Source: Rutidosis leptorrhynchoides (lineage: Eukaryota; Streptophyta; Magnoliopsida; Asterales; Asteraceae). From it: a stretch of DNA of 64,000 nucleotides. Numbering within the stretch: the first letter of the stretch is position 1; each line of letters opens with the position of its first letter. A program made the position numbers and the translations under genes. Positions 10,236 through 21,312 of this stretch are shown here, piece after piece. The stretch lies in assembly GCF_046630445.1 (NCBI RefSeq), contig NC_092341.1, positions 290,822,501-290,886,500 on the forward strand, written 5' to 3'. The notes beneath the pieces are model-generated. The model did not search any database. It was not told the origin of the DNA and was given only the letters and a program-made list of their open reading frames with translations.

Positions 10236-13200
10236 TGAAATGTCCCGTTCTTATTGACTAAAAACGTTCCATATTAATTGATTTCGTTGCGAGGTTTTGA
10301 CCTCTATATGAGACGTTTTTCAAAGACTGCATTCATTTTTAAAACGAACCATAACCTTTATTTCATAGATAAAGGTTTTAAAAAGCTTTACGTAGATTAT
10401 CAAATAATGATAATCTAAAATATCCTGTTTACACACGACCATTACATAATGGTTTACAATACAAATATGTTACAACAAAATAAGTTTCTTGAATGCAGTT
10501 TTTACACAATATCATACAAGCATGGACTCCAAATCTCGTCCTTATTTAAGTATGCGACAGCAGAAGCTCTTAATAATCACCTGAGAATAAACATGCTTAA
10601 AACGTCAACAAAAATGTTGGTGAGTTATAGGTTTAACCTATATATATCAAATCATAATAATAGACCACAAGATTTCATATTTCAATACACATCCCATACA
10701 TAGAGATAAAAATCATTCATATGGTGAACACCTGGTAACCGACATTAACAAGATGCATATATAAGAATATCCCCATCATTCCGGGACACCCTTCGGATAT
10801 GATATAAATTTCGAAGTACTAAAGCATCCAGTACTTTGGATGGGGTTTGTTAGGCCCAATAGATCTATCTCTAGGATTCGCGTCAATTAGGGTGTCTGTT
10901 CCCTAATTAATAGATTACCAGACTTAATAAAAAGGGGCATATTCGATTTCGATAATTCAACCATAGAATGTAGTTTCACGTACTTGTGTCTATTTTGTAA
11001 ATCATTTATAAAACCTGCATGTATTCTCATCCCAAAAATATTAGATTTTAAAAGTGGGACTATAACTCACTTTCACAGATTTTTACTTCGTCGGGAAGTA
11101 AGACTTGGCCACTGGTTGATTCACGAACCTATAACAATATATACATATATATCAAAGTATGTTCAAAATATATTTACAACACTTTTAATATATTTTGATG
11201 TTTTAAGTTTATTAAGTCAGCTGTCCTCGTTAGTAACCTACAACTAGTTGTCCACAGTTAGATGTACAGAAATAAATCGATAAATATTATCTTGAATCAA
11301 TCCACGACCCAGTGTATACGTATCTCAGTATTGATCACAACTCAAACTATATATATTTTGGAATCAACCTCAACCCTGTATAGCTAACTCCAACATTCAC
11401 ATATAGAGTGTCTATGGTTGTTCCGAAATATATATAGATGTGTCGACATGATAGGTCGAAACATTGTATACGTGTCTATGGTATCTCAAGATTACATAAT
11501 ATACAATACAAGTTGATTAAGATATGGTTGGAATAGATTTGTTATCAATTTTCACGTAGCTAAAATGAGAAAAATTATCCAATCTTGTTTTACCCATAAC
11601 TTCTTCATTTTAAATCCGTTTTGAGTGAATCAAATTGCTATGGTTTCATATTGAACTCTATTTTATGAATCTAAACAGAAAAGTATAGGTTTATAGTCGG
11701 AAAAATAAGTTACAAGTCGTTTTTGTAAAGGTAGTCATTTCAGTCGAAAGAACGACGTCTAGATGACCATTTTAGAAAACATACTTCCACTTTGAGTTTA
11801 ACCATAATTTTTGGATATAGTTTCATGTTCATAATAAAAATCATTTTCCCAGAATAACAACTTTTAAATCAAAGTTTATCATAGTTTTTAATTAACTAAC
11901 CCAAAACAGCCCGCGGTGTTACTACGACAGCGTAAATCCGGTTTTACGGTGTTTTTCGTGTTTCCAGGTTTTAAATCATTAAGTTAGCATATCATATAGA
12001 TATAGAACATGTGTTTAGTTGATTTTAAAAGTCAAGTTAGAAGGATTAACTTTTATTTGCGAACAAGTTTAGAATTAACTAAACTATGTTCTAGTGATTA
12101 CAAGTTTAAACCTTCGAATAAGATAGCTTTATATGTATGAATCGAATGATGTTATGAACATCATTACTACCTTAGGTTCCTTGGATAAACCTACTGGAAA
12201 AGAGAAAAGTGGATCGAGCTTCAATGGATCCTTGGATGGCTCGAAGTTCTTGAAGCAGAATCATGACACGAAAACAAGTTCAAGTAAGATCATCACTTGA
12301 AATAAGATTGTTATAGTTATAGAAATTGAACCAAAGTTTGAATATGATTATTACCTTGTATTAGAATGATAACCTACTGTAAGAAACAAAGATTTCTTGA
12401 GGTTGGATGATCACCTTACAAGATTGGAAGTGAGCTAGCAAACTTGAAAGTATTCTTGATTTTATGAAACTAGAACTTTTGGAATTTATGAAGAACACTT
12501 AGAACTTGAAGATAGAACTTGAGAGAGATCAATTAGATGAAGAAAATTGAAGAATGAAAGTGTTTGTAGGTGTTTTTGGTCGTTGGTGTATGGATTAGAT
12601 ATAAAGGATATGTAATTTTGTTTTCATGTAAATAAGTCATGAATGATTACTCATATTTTTGTAATTTTATGAGATATTTCATGCTAGTTGCCAAATGATG
12701 GTTCCCACATGTGTTAGGTGACTCACATGGGCTGCTAAGAGCTGATAATTTGAGTGTATATACCAATAGTACATACATCTAAAAGCTGTGTATTGTACGA
12801 GTACGAATACGGGTGCATACGAGTAGAATTGTTGATGAAACTGAACGAGGATGTAATTGTAAGCATTTTTGTTAAGTAGAAGTATTTTGATAAGTGTCTT
12901 GAAGTCTTTCAAAAGTGTATGAATACATATTAAAACACTACATGTATATACATTTTAACTGAGTCGTTAAGTCATCGTTAGTCGTTACATGTAAATGTTG
13001 TTTTGAAACCTTTAGGTTAACGATCTTGTTGAATGTTGTTAACCCATTGTTTATTATAACAAATGAGATATTAAATTGTTATATTATCATTATATTATGA
13101 TATATAATATATCTCAGTATGATGTATATACAGTTAAATGTCGTTACAACGATAATCGTTACATATATGTCTCGTTTCGAAATCATTAAGTTAGTAGTCT

Positions 13201-13660
13201 TATTTTTACATATGTATTTCATTATTAATACACTTAATAATATATTTACTTATCATTTAACATAATTAACCAAGTGTATCAATATCTTAATATGATTCAT
13301 ATGTACCTAGTAAGATGTTGTTATAACGATAATCGTTATATATATCGTTTTCGAGTTTCTTAAATTAATAGTCTCATTTTTATGTATATAACTCATTGTT
13401 AAAATACCTAATGAGATACATACTTATAATAAAAACATGTTAACTATATATATAACCATATATATGTCATCGTATAGTTTTTACAAGTTTTAACGTTCGT
13501 GAATCACCGGTCAACTTGGGTGGTCAATTGTCTATATGAAACATATTTCAATTAATCAAGTCTTAACAAGTTTGATTGCTTAACATGTTGGAAACATTTA
13601 ATCATGTAAATATCAATCTCAATTAATATATATAAACATGGAAAAGTTCGGGTCACTACA
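10236..13660 (-). repeat. 5' LTR of the chromovirus
   Basis: 3425 bp, nearly identical to 214-3638. Visible differences include T/C, G/A and short clusters, for example near 12734-12751. The promoter should lie here, reading leftwards. No single TATA box stands out because the LTR is rich in TATA-like strings. Confidence 0.93.
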
Positions 13661-13665
13661 AAGTG
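13661..13665. repeat. Target-site duplication AAGTG, right copy
   Basis: Exact repeat of 209-213. Confidence 0.93.
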
Positions 13666-14965
13666 AGCTCTAAAGCCGAGAATCACTTCACCCGACCCGC
13701 ACCCATCCTACACATACATATGCATATAGGATATTAACACTCACCTTGTCGCCTTGAAGAACGCTTCCGAATAATCCGCAACTCGCCGAAGGAATGTACC
13801 TATTCCATTATCATAAATACCACAACACAATTAGGATGGATTTACAAACCAACCTAATTCGACACTTAGTGCAATTTCGACCCAATTGCACTTCCAAGCA
13901 CAAACTTTGCCCAAACTAACCAATAATCACTAACACAAGTGATAATGGTCCTAATATGCCAATTAAACCCGAACACAAGTGTTAAACACGTGTCTCACCC
14001 ATTTTGATACCAAAACCCTAATTTTGACCCATTAAGTCAAAATCTCACCATTTACAAGTCTTGGCACCAAAACACATTTAACTCGAGTTTATACTTCAAC
14101 TTAATCCATTTTAAGTTTATAAACCTTATTAAATCAACAATCGGGTCAAAATCATCATCAAACCCTAATTTCGGCTCTAGTCAAAATTAGTCAACCCCAT
14201 GAACCCTAATTGCTTCCAACATCTCAATAATCACTAAATGCTAGTGATTTCACCCAAATTGCAAGTCTCACAAGCATGAATTTGTACACCAAACCCAAAA
14301 CCCGCCAATAACAACAATAACCCGAATATTGGTGTTAATCTCCAATTAACAACTAAATGGGTTCTATCTATGAATCATACAATCAAAAGCCCTAAATTTG
14401 AATGATGAACACAAAACGAAATTCGGAGTTAGAGCTTACCACTAGTATCACCGTGTAGCTAAGAACGAGGAGAACACACTTGTCAACTACGCCAAAGATC
14501 AACTCCCGATCCTTCCTTTCCAAAAATCCTTTTGAAATCAAATGGGTGTTTGAGTTTGAGAGGAAAAATGAAAAGAAAAGGGAAATTAAAATGAGAAATG
14601 AAATGAATGGATGAGGTTAAAACCCCAAATCTGGCTCAAACACGAAATGACCAAATTGCCCTTGATCCTCATTTAAAATTACAAGAATTCGGTACCAGTC
14701 TGCACTGTCTGCCGCGCCGCGGCCTAATTCGTCGCGCCGCGATGTTTGCCTCGAACTGGTGACTTTGTTAACAAGCTTTCTGATCTGGATTTATTCGAAA
14801 CGCCTCGCCGCGGCTCCCTTTGTCGCGCCGCGACACTCAACGTGGCCTGACACATTTTCTCGCATACAAGACTTTAACACCCAAACATGTATCGAATCCT
14901 TCATACGCCTGTCGTACATACCCAATACACCTATAAATCATGTACGGGGAAAACAGGGTGTTACA
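13661..14965 (-). mobile_element. Older Ty3/gypsy-type 3' LTR (inner piece)
   Basis: The minus-strand start TGTAACACCCTG is at 14965, directly preceded (to the right) by a purine tract GTGGGGGAGAGT. It continues at 1-208 across the chromovirus insertion. Around 14709-14835 it contains four CG-rich near-palindromic blocks (CGCGCCGCGGC, TCGCGCCGCGA types) in otherwise AT-rich DNA. No convincing ORF is present. Confidence 0.6.
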
Positions 14966-15259
14966 ACTCTCCCCCACTTAGACTCGATCACGTCCTCGTG
15001 ATCCTAGTCACGAACCCAAACGGACCCACACTCAATGGTCCTTGAACACGCATTTCAAACCGACTTCTACCACAATTTCATTAACCCGAAGGTTAATCCA
15101 ATGACATAACACACACTTGCTCGCATCCCGAGATGTACAATACACGCGACCACGAAGTCTACAACGATCCCTTAGACAATTCTTCCCAAAGAGTTACCCT
15201 TAACAACTAAATCATCTTCCGCGATTTATCACATTCCACAATTCCGAGTACTAGCACTA
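14966..15259 (-). mobile_element. 3' end of the older element's internal region
   Basis: It begins with the polypurine tract (14966-14977 on the minus strand). The next bases could be the end of a decayed pol, but no clear reading frame remains. It is cut off by an unrelated LTR fragment at about 15260. Confidence 0.45.
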
Positions 15260-16728
15260 ACATGAAAGTAAACTAAATAATCAAGATCTTAAGTTGTAGA
15301 ACATAGTTCTTAGTTAGATCTTGAAGATCCAAGACCCAAAAGTCTAGATCTAAAGTTACTAAGTTAAATCCTAAGTTATAACACTTGAATCTTTACTTTC
15401 ATGAAACCATAAGTTATGAAACTTAGATTTTCATCTTGTAAAGTGTATGTAAGCTCATAAGCTCTTGATTATGACAAAATAAGTAGACCATAAGCTATAG
15501 AAACTTAGATCTTTCATAAGTATGTAAAGTTATAACTAGAAAGTTATACTTCCATGTTCTTGAAATTATAAAGTTAACTTTAGTTCAAGAAAGTATGAGA
15601 TCAAGATTAACTTGTAATACTTGACCATTTAACCAACAAACACGAATTGATACATGTACAAAATGAAGAAATAAATTATATCTACAAGTACTAAGTTTAT
15701 GGTTGTTCATACTTGGAAAGATTCAAGCCAAGGCTTGATCCTTAAGAAAGTAAACTTTAAGTTTACAAACATGAACACAAGTAATGATTTACAACTCATA
15801 AACTTTCAATCTTTTAAAGTATTAAGTGTAGAACATAAACTTTATTAAGTGTAGAACATAAACTAGAAAGTTTATGTTCTTGTATGTTCTTGTATGAACA
15901 AGATAAAATGAAGAACAAACTAGAGAGTTTGATTCTTAATAACTAGTAAGTAACAACTACAATAACAAGTAAGTAAACCACAAACAAGAATAAGTAACAA
16001 ACAAGCAAAAGAATGATGATGATGATGAGTGCTTTATGTTTCGGTTTTAAGACAAGGAAAAGAGAAGAAAAGTCTTGAAAGAAACTCACAATTTGAGAGA
16101 GAACTTTGAGAGAAAAATGTGAAGTATTTTGTATGTGTGAGAAAATGAAAGGAAACTAGCAACTAAGTAATACAAAAAATTGAAACAAAGCCTCCCTTTA
16201 CTCCTTGTATGGCCGACGGTCAAGGGATCAAAGGGGGAAGGGAAAAGCCCACTAGATCCTTTCATGTAACAAGCTCAAAATGGTAATAAAGTGTGTTTGC
16301 ATGGGAACAAGGTGTAATTGTGTAAGTAACTAGATTCCATGAACTAGTTAATCCTTAATCTAGTTAAGTCTAAGTATGATACTTGCATATTAAGATGGGC
16401 TAAATAATTCTTTAAGATAAGTAGGGTGGGCTTTTAAGTCCATTAACATTAATAAAAGCCCAAGTCCAAGTAATTAACAAATAAATCCAACAAAGCCCAA
16501 GTAATTAACTAGTAACCTTAGTTAATTAAAAATGATTAATAAAACTTAATCATGAATGTAAATAATATCCGAAATATTATTTGAGAAAAGTTCGTGTGTC
16601 ACAAAGACGTGTCGGGCATTTAAAAGTCATGTATGGTAACAAGTAAATGTAATAAAATACATTCATTAAATCACAAGTATTAATAATAAGAATTATTAAT
16701 AAAAGATGGAAAAACCAGGATCGTTACA
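15260..16728 (-). mobile_element. Truncated LTR related to the 34-50 kb composite element
   Basis: The text from 15260 (AAGATCTTAAGTTG, GACCCAAAAGTCTAGATC) matches diverged blocks in the LTRs at 35820, 43290 and 49010. The right end GATCGTTACA at 16728 corresponds to their GGTCGTTACA end. The first half of the LTR is missing and no target duplication is seen, so this is a truncated copy. Confidence 0.6.
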
Positions 16729-17124
16729 CGTTCTCCGCTGTGCAGGTTGCTTCCGTCACGCATAAGCCCTGAAGGCCGCCTAGCGCTTAAGTCCTGGCCG
16801 GAGAGCGTCACATTCAGCATAAATTTCGGATCACGAATAACATAACGTATCATCATCTGACACGTGTCCCCGAACCATCCGGTGGATCTATCACTATAAA
16901 TAGACCTCCTGGGTCGTCATTTTACACATTCAGACACTCTGACAACTTGTGAGCAGAGACTTCACCTTTCTCTCTCACATAGTACTTTCTCTCACTAGAA
17001 GTCATCCGGCTAGTAGCTTAGCGCTCAGCGGACAAAAGATTGATTAAGCCACCCCACAAGTTTCTATACTTGTGAACCAGGTCTGCAGGGATTATTTCCC
17101 GAGGGTAAACATCAATCGGCAACA
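16729..17124 (+). mobile_element. LTR-like fragment with a TATA box
   Basis: This stretch has higher GC than its surroundings. CTATAAATAGACC at about 16892-16904 is a strong plus-strand TATA box, followed by a pyrimidine-rich CTCTCTCAC stretch. It ends ATCGGCAACA at 17124, next to CTCCCCCAC. That purine-rich complement could instead be a PPT, implying a minus-strand LTR. Orientation and family are therefore unresolved. Confidence 0.35.
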
Positions 17125-17629
17125 CTCCCCCACTTTTAGCTAGATACTTCTAGTATTGTGTTGATACACTAAGCCTTACCTCATAAGGAAATAGGTGTTA
17201 ACAGAAGTCAAAGCATAATAGGCCCAAAAACAACAATCAAATGCCCCAGAAAAAAGTTCAAGTCCACTAGCATTTTAGCAATGCCGAAAGAGACTTTTTC
17301 TTAAATAGTTTATATTATTCGTTAGGGTCCAAGGGCTCCTTTTTTCACCTCGTTCTAGGCCCTTAAATTTTCGGAACGGCCCTGAAAGTACTTTTCTTTT
17401 TTGTCAAAAATAACGCAAACTCGGATTGAAACGAGAATGTGTTTCAAAACGAAATCGAAAATATGTGTAAGTAATGCAAATTAGTTTCATTACATGTTAT
17501 ATAAAAATTGAGTCATTGAACAATTCTTGAGATTTTAAACAACAAACCCACTAGTTGTGCTTTCATAAGTGTGAATTCATTGAAGCATTCAAATCAAACT
17601 CTAATGAAATCAAACAAAACGTTCTGTTA
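17125..17629. other. Unassigned non-coding sequence
   Basis: No ORF, repeat boundary or RNA gene that I can support. It is probably degraded transposon DNA. Confidence 0.5.
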
Positions 17630-17769
17630 ACTTGAGGGGCTGTGATATGCATTCGTTTCACGGAGAGTACATTTACTAACGTCGGTTAACTTTTATGTTA
17701 AATTTCATCATGTGCAATGCACATAAGGGTAAAATAGTAATTCCGCGATCTTTATCTCTCAAATACTTA

Positions 17770-18475
17770 GGGGGTGTTTGTCTTTGCGATTTGAACTTGA
17801 TTTTTTGATTATCACGTTTACAAAGCGGGAATAATTTAGTTCTAGTGTTTGGTAAATAAAATGAAAAAATTGATTTTTTGCGTTTGTTGGGCTCCAAATC
17901 GTGGAAATCAAGAAGTATGTAGATAGTTACTGCACGAAAAATGCAATTCTTAATATCACTATTTTTACGGTTGTACCCCTATAAAATACCTTGTACTAAT
18001 ACCCTCTATTACCATTATTTATCTATCAGTCTGACTTCAACTCTTTTAGCTCCCTTTTTATTTTTATCTGACTCCATCAATATGTCTAACATCATATTGT
18101 CATTTGATTGTGACTATTCTCACTGACATTGACTTTTCCGAAGCATGAAACAAATTTCAAATAGCTGTAGAACTGTTTAAATAAGTGTAAATTTTTTCAC
18201 TACTTAAAAGTAATACTCCGTATACCGTAATGTTGTTCTCAAGTTATATGTTGATATTCTAAAGTTATACGTAGTATTTGATAAATTTATCATTATTAAA
18301 ATCATAAAAAATGTATCATTAAAATATTAAATCTATATTTTATAATTTTAAAAGAATGTCTCTTTTGGTAATTTTACACATTAAGTTATCAAATAATCTG
18401 ATTTTCCAAACACTCAATAAACCGATTATTTAATTATTGTGATTTCAAACAGCATAATCAAATCCAAACACCATT
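17770..18475. mobile_element. 706-bp MITE flanked by TTA (PIF/Harbinger-like candidate)
   Basis: The left end GGGGGTGTTTG and right end CAAACACCATT form imperfect terminal inverted repeats. TTA lies immediately outside on both sides (17767-17769, 18476-18478). A TTA duplication is typical of PIF/Harbinger elements. AT-rich interior with no transposase. Confidence 0.5.
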
Positions 18476-18573
18476 TTAATCCCATCCCAACTCAATCTCA
18501 ACCTCACATACTTAATCTCTCACTTACCAATTATCCTCCAATTCATTATTACTTCATACACACTATGATAAAT

Positions 18574-18642
18574 AAATCTTTGATGATAAATGATACGCTG
18601 ATGCAAGTTTGCCGTTAAAAAAAAAAAATCTTTGATGATAAA
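18574..18642 (+). mobile_element. Severely truncated poly(A) retroinsertion (LINE tail)
   Basis: A perfect 17-bp direct repeat, AAATCTTTGATGATAAA, occurs at 18574-18590 and 18626-18642. Between the copies are only 35 bp: 26 bp ending GTTTGCCGTT plus a run of A. This is the signature of target-primed reverse transcription that aborted early. Confidence 0.6.
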
Positions 18643-18983
18643 CATGAATTCATAATAAATCAGTAAACATGAAGTCATCTTGTCTATCTCTGCATCTACT
18701 TGTTTCAATAAACATGAAATGGAGAAATACCAATTTTAAGCTACAGATTTGCTTCCACCATGAATCTGAATTAAATCCCAACCACACACAATGTTGAGAT
18801 AAAGTTAGTATTATACCTTCCAATAAAATCATTTATTAAATTGGGGCTAGAATTTGATTCAACGTTTTTTTTTCATTTTCATGTTTCTCTTTTCAAAATT
18901 AAACTAGTTCAAGGACCACCGTTTCTCACCTCCAACCCACCACTAACGACCGCCATCACCAAATGACCTCCGATTTCATGTTG

Positions 18984-19072
18984 TTCAGGACCACCGTTGT
19001 TCACGAAACAATTAAACTTCCGGCAGTCGTTCAGGGACCACCGTCGTTCACGAAACAATTAAACTTCCGGCT
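18984..19072. repeat. ~46-bp imperfect tandem duplication
   Basis: Two adjacent units share GACCACCG and GTTCACGAAACAATTAAAC, followed by CTTCCGGC in each. They differ by a few substitutions and one inserted G. Confidence 0.7.
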
Positions 19073-19547
19073 ATTTGTGAGTCGTGGATTATTGATTAAT
19101 GAAGCATCTGGGTATTGTGTGATGTGGGATATTGAAATTAGACCATCTGGGTATTAATGGGACTTACCATTGCCAACATCTTCTAATCTGTATATTTATC
19201 TTCAGATCAGATACATTTGTGATGTGGTTGTTTTCTGCTGTTTATCTTCAATTTGGGTTATGAATCTGTTTTTTTATTTTCATTTTATGATTCAAAGCCA
19301 ATTGGTTTCTGATTTAGTGAATTATATTGGGTTTTAATTTAGCAATTGGTGTGGAGGTGGTTTTGGTGTAGGGGTAGAGGGCGTGTTCTACACAGAAGAA
19401 AGATGAAGAAAAAGAAGAGAAATAGTTAAAATGACATTTCTGCCCTCATGTGCTTGGCACATGAGCAGTTTAACGGACGAATTTAATGGCTATTAGCAAA
19501 ATGGATTCCCCGTGAAACAAATGCATACCATAGTGACCACCTCAAGT

Positions 19548-19937
19548 TCAAAAAATTCTTTTGGACTCCGGTTGATATTTTAAACATACCACAGGGACCT
19601 TCCATGTAACTTTGTCTTTGAATAACCAAAAATTCGTCCTTAAATTATATAGATTTAGACCAAAACCGACACATGCTATCCCTGATCCAAGATTATTATC
19701 TTATCGATAGCAAGTCAATGTGAACCAAATTATATGCATTTGAAAAATATAGAGCTTATATACATGGTCTACTTCTACCAAATACGGAGTACTAAAAATG
19801 CACAAAAAATTCACTACTTACAAGGATCCCTCAAATATGATGAATGCAATTTTTTGATACCAGAAAGCATGATAACATAAAGATTGAAAGTTTCTATAAT
19901 CAACAGATTTAGTATTTCAAAACAAAAAGGTTGAATC
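19548..19937. other. Unassigned non-coding sequence
   Basis: Between the long-TIR element and the mTERF remnant. No supported feature; the first part may extend the element's inverted repeat. Confidence 0.5.
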
Positions 19938-20060
19938 TTACCTACTAACATCAGTTTCATACAAGTTAGGGATCTCGTCCTCAAAAAAATCTTGAATCTT
20001 CAATACTTCAATCCTACGCTTTGTCGATTTCTGAAACTCAATGCGAATTGTATCCTCTGA
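19938..20060 (-). pseudogene. Internally deleted mTERF C-terminal remnant
   Basis: The open stretch on the minus strand (ORF limits 19938-20120) contains SSEDTIRIEFQKSTKRRIEVLKI and ends EIPNLYETDVSR. These pieces match three separate parts of the mTERF gene at 24660-25808 (ALSEDTIRDKL, EKRVKPRYEVVKILK, EKEIPDLYETYVSSVR) with the intervening ~50 residues lost. It lies directly downstream of the intact mTERF gene at 20122. This is the collapsed relic of a third tandem copy, closer to the 24.7-kb paralogue than to its neighbour. It could also have been transcribed as part of the neighbour's 3' UTR. Confidence 0.65.
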
Positions 20061-20121
20061 TGACCCAAAACAGAAACAATACTTCTTAAACGACAACAAA
20101 ATCTTGCTACACATAAGCAAT

Positions 20122-21312
20122 TTATTCGGGTGCCAAACGCTTGATACTATTCAAGTAAGTTTCACATAAATTTGGAACATGACACTCAAATTTCTTCAAG
20201 TAATCAAGAAACTTGGACTCAGTATATTTCACAACTGTCGCAAAAGACGGTATATCTTTCACTAACTCTTTCTCCTTCAATATTTTGAAAACTTCATTCC
20301 TCGGTTTCATTCGTTTCTCTAAACTCAACGTCCAAAAAGACGTGCAACCCATTAAATACAATGGGCTATAATCTAACTCCTTCATAAAAAAGTTCAATTT
20401 ATCAACAATGTAAGCTTCTGATCTATCTAAACAGTAAGGTTGAGACTTAACCAATGTATTTATTTGATCATCAGACCAACCAAAAGTCCTAAAAACTCGT
20501 ATAATGTTCTCGATTTCCTCATCACTTCGATACATAATAGCAAAAAAACCATAAATAAAAATCGGTAAATCACGTGAGATACCTAATTTTTCTTCAACAT
20601 ATTGCAGCTTACTTTCAAGTAACTCGGGTGCCAGTTTCATTCGCTGCGGATCTTTAATAAGGGTTTTGTATATCATCTCATCAGATACAGCATATTTTTT
20701 TAACAAACTGATATTTTGCGATATTCGTGTAACAGTAGTATTTGCTACCAACATCCATTTAGATCTGTTGATCAATTCAATAACTTTTTTATCACAGCCT
20801 CCTAATAAAGTTCTATAAAAGTCAACAGTGGGTATGATTTTAGTATCTAATCCTTTCCAAAAGATATAACGATTACGCCTAACAAGTGTCACTAAATCAG
20901 GACCTGGTAACCCTAATTCTTGAAAAAACCTTAATTTGGGCGCTAGGGTTTTGGTGGCTTTGCAAGTTAGGATTTTTGGTGCATAAGATATGATTTCTTT
21001 GATTTGGGTACTGTTTAAACCATAATCTTTAAAGAGATTAACAACTAAATCAAAATTAGCAGTTGATTTAAGATGATAAGTTGGTACCTCTGAAGAAACG
21101 GCAACGGCGTCGTTTACTGGAAATCCAAGTGAATTAATTAGGTAGTTATTCACTATTGCATTTGTTATTGATGATGATGATGAAGATAAAGATGAATACT
21201 TGATTGAACATTGAAAATGAGGTTTTACGATTGTTCGAAATAATTTGAACATCGCAAAATTGTGACATGCGAAAGATGACAAGTTGGGGAGACGGCTTAG
21301 TGTTTGGGTCAA
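20122..21312 (-). CDS. mTERF domain protein, organellar (intronless)
   Basis: 396 residues, single exon. Mitochondrial transcription termination factor family: helical ~35-residue mTERF repeats fill residues ~75-385 (IKEIISYAPKILTCKATKTL, LTLVRRNRYIF-like LVTLVRRNRYIF, INRSKWMLVANTT, DEMIYKTLIKDPQRM, INTLVKSQPYCLDRSE). They form an arch that binds organellar nucleic acid. In plants the family acts in mitochondrial or plastid transcription, splicing and translation. The N-terminus is Ser/Arg-rich and poor in acids, as in a transit peptide. The first Met gives a 20-residue lead, but MFKLFRTIVKPHF at 21252 lines up better with the start of the paralogue at 25808 and may be the real start. No TATA box is evident upstream. 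Specific organelle and target cannot be told from sequence. Confidence 0.9.
   Translation of the reverse strand: MTQTLSRLPNLSSFACHNFAMFKLFRTIVKPHFQCSIKYSSLSSSSSSITNAIVNNYLINSLGFPVNDAVAVSSEVPTYHLKSTANFDLVVNLFKDYGLNSTQIKEIISYAPKILTCKATKTLAPKLRFFQELGLPGPDLVTLVRRNRYIFWKGLDTKIIPTVDFYRTLLGGCDKKVIELINRSKWMLVANTTVTRISQNISLLKKYAVSDEMIYKTLIKDPQRMKLAPELLESKLQYVEEKLGISRDLPIFIYGFFAIMYRSDEEIENIIRVFRTFGWSDDQINTLVKSQPYCLDRSEAYIVDKLNFFMKELDYSPLYLMGCTSFWTLSLEKRMKPRNEVFKILKEKELVKDIPSFATVVKYTESKFLDYLKKFECHVPNLCETYLNSIKRLAPE

Larger units (their letters stand above)
214..13660 (-). mobile_element. Full-length Ty3/gypsy chromovirus (Tekay/Del type) with two extra ORFs
   Basis: A 13,447-bp LTR retrotransposon on the minus strand. 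In its own 5'-3' order it contains: LTR (10236-13660), PBS (10222-10233), acidic ORF (9412-10026), F-box ORF (8592-9275), Gag-protease-RT (5902-8250), RT-RNase H-integrase with chromodomain remnant (3674-5905), polypurine tract (3639-3653) and LTR (214-3638). Both LTRs are 3425 bp and I count only about 13-15 mismatches by eye, roughly 0.4%, so insertion is recent. A perfect AAGTG TSD flanks it. The C-terminal chromodomain-type sequence and the HVSNLKKC-like region after integrase point to the Tekay/Del lineage. The two ORFs upstream of gag are not part of the usual plan of this lineage. Pol is interrupted by a frameshift near 5930 and a stop at 3782. Confidence 0.93.
17630..19547. mobile_element. 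Long-inverted-repeat element (Mutator-like candidate)
   Basis: The plus-strand block 17630-17742 (ACTTGAGG ... TATGCATTCGTTTCACGG ... CATGTGCAATGCACATAAGG) recurs as an imperfect inverted copy at 19428-19547 (ATGCCAAGCACATGAGGGC type when reversed). Inverted repeats of more than 100 bp enclosing ~1.7 kb fit a Mutator-like or other long-TIR element. Exact ends and TSD were not found. The interior (about 18890-19380) looks unlike transposon sequence and holds a ~46-bp tandem duplication, so captured host DNA is possible. The MITE at 17770-18475 is nested in it. Confidence 0.4.

Noticed and set aside
17676-18832. Several 60-73 codon ORFs
   Set aside because: They cross MITE and long-TIR boundaries and have no protein-like composition.
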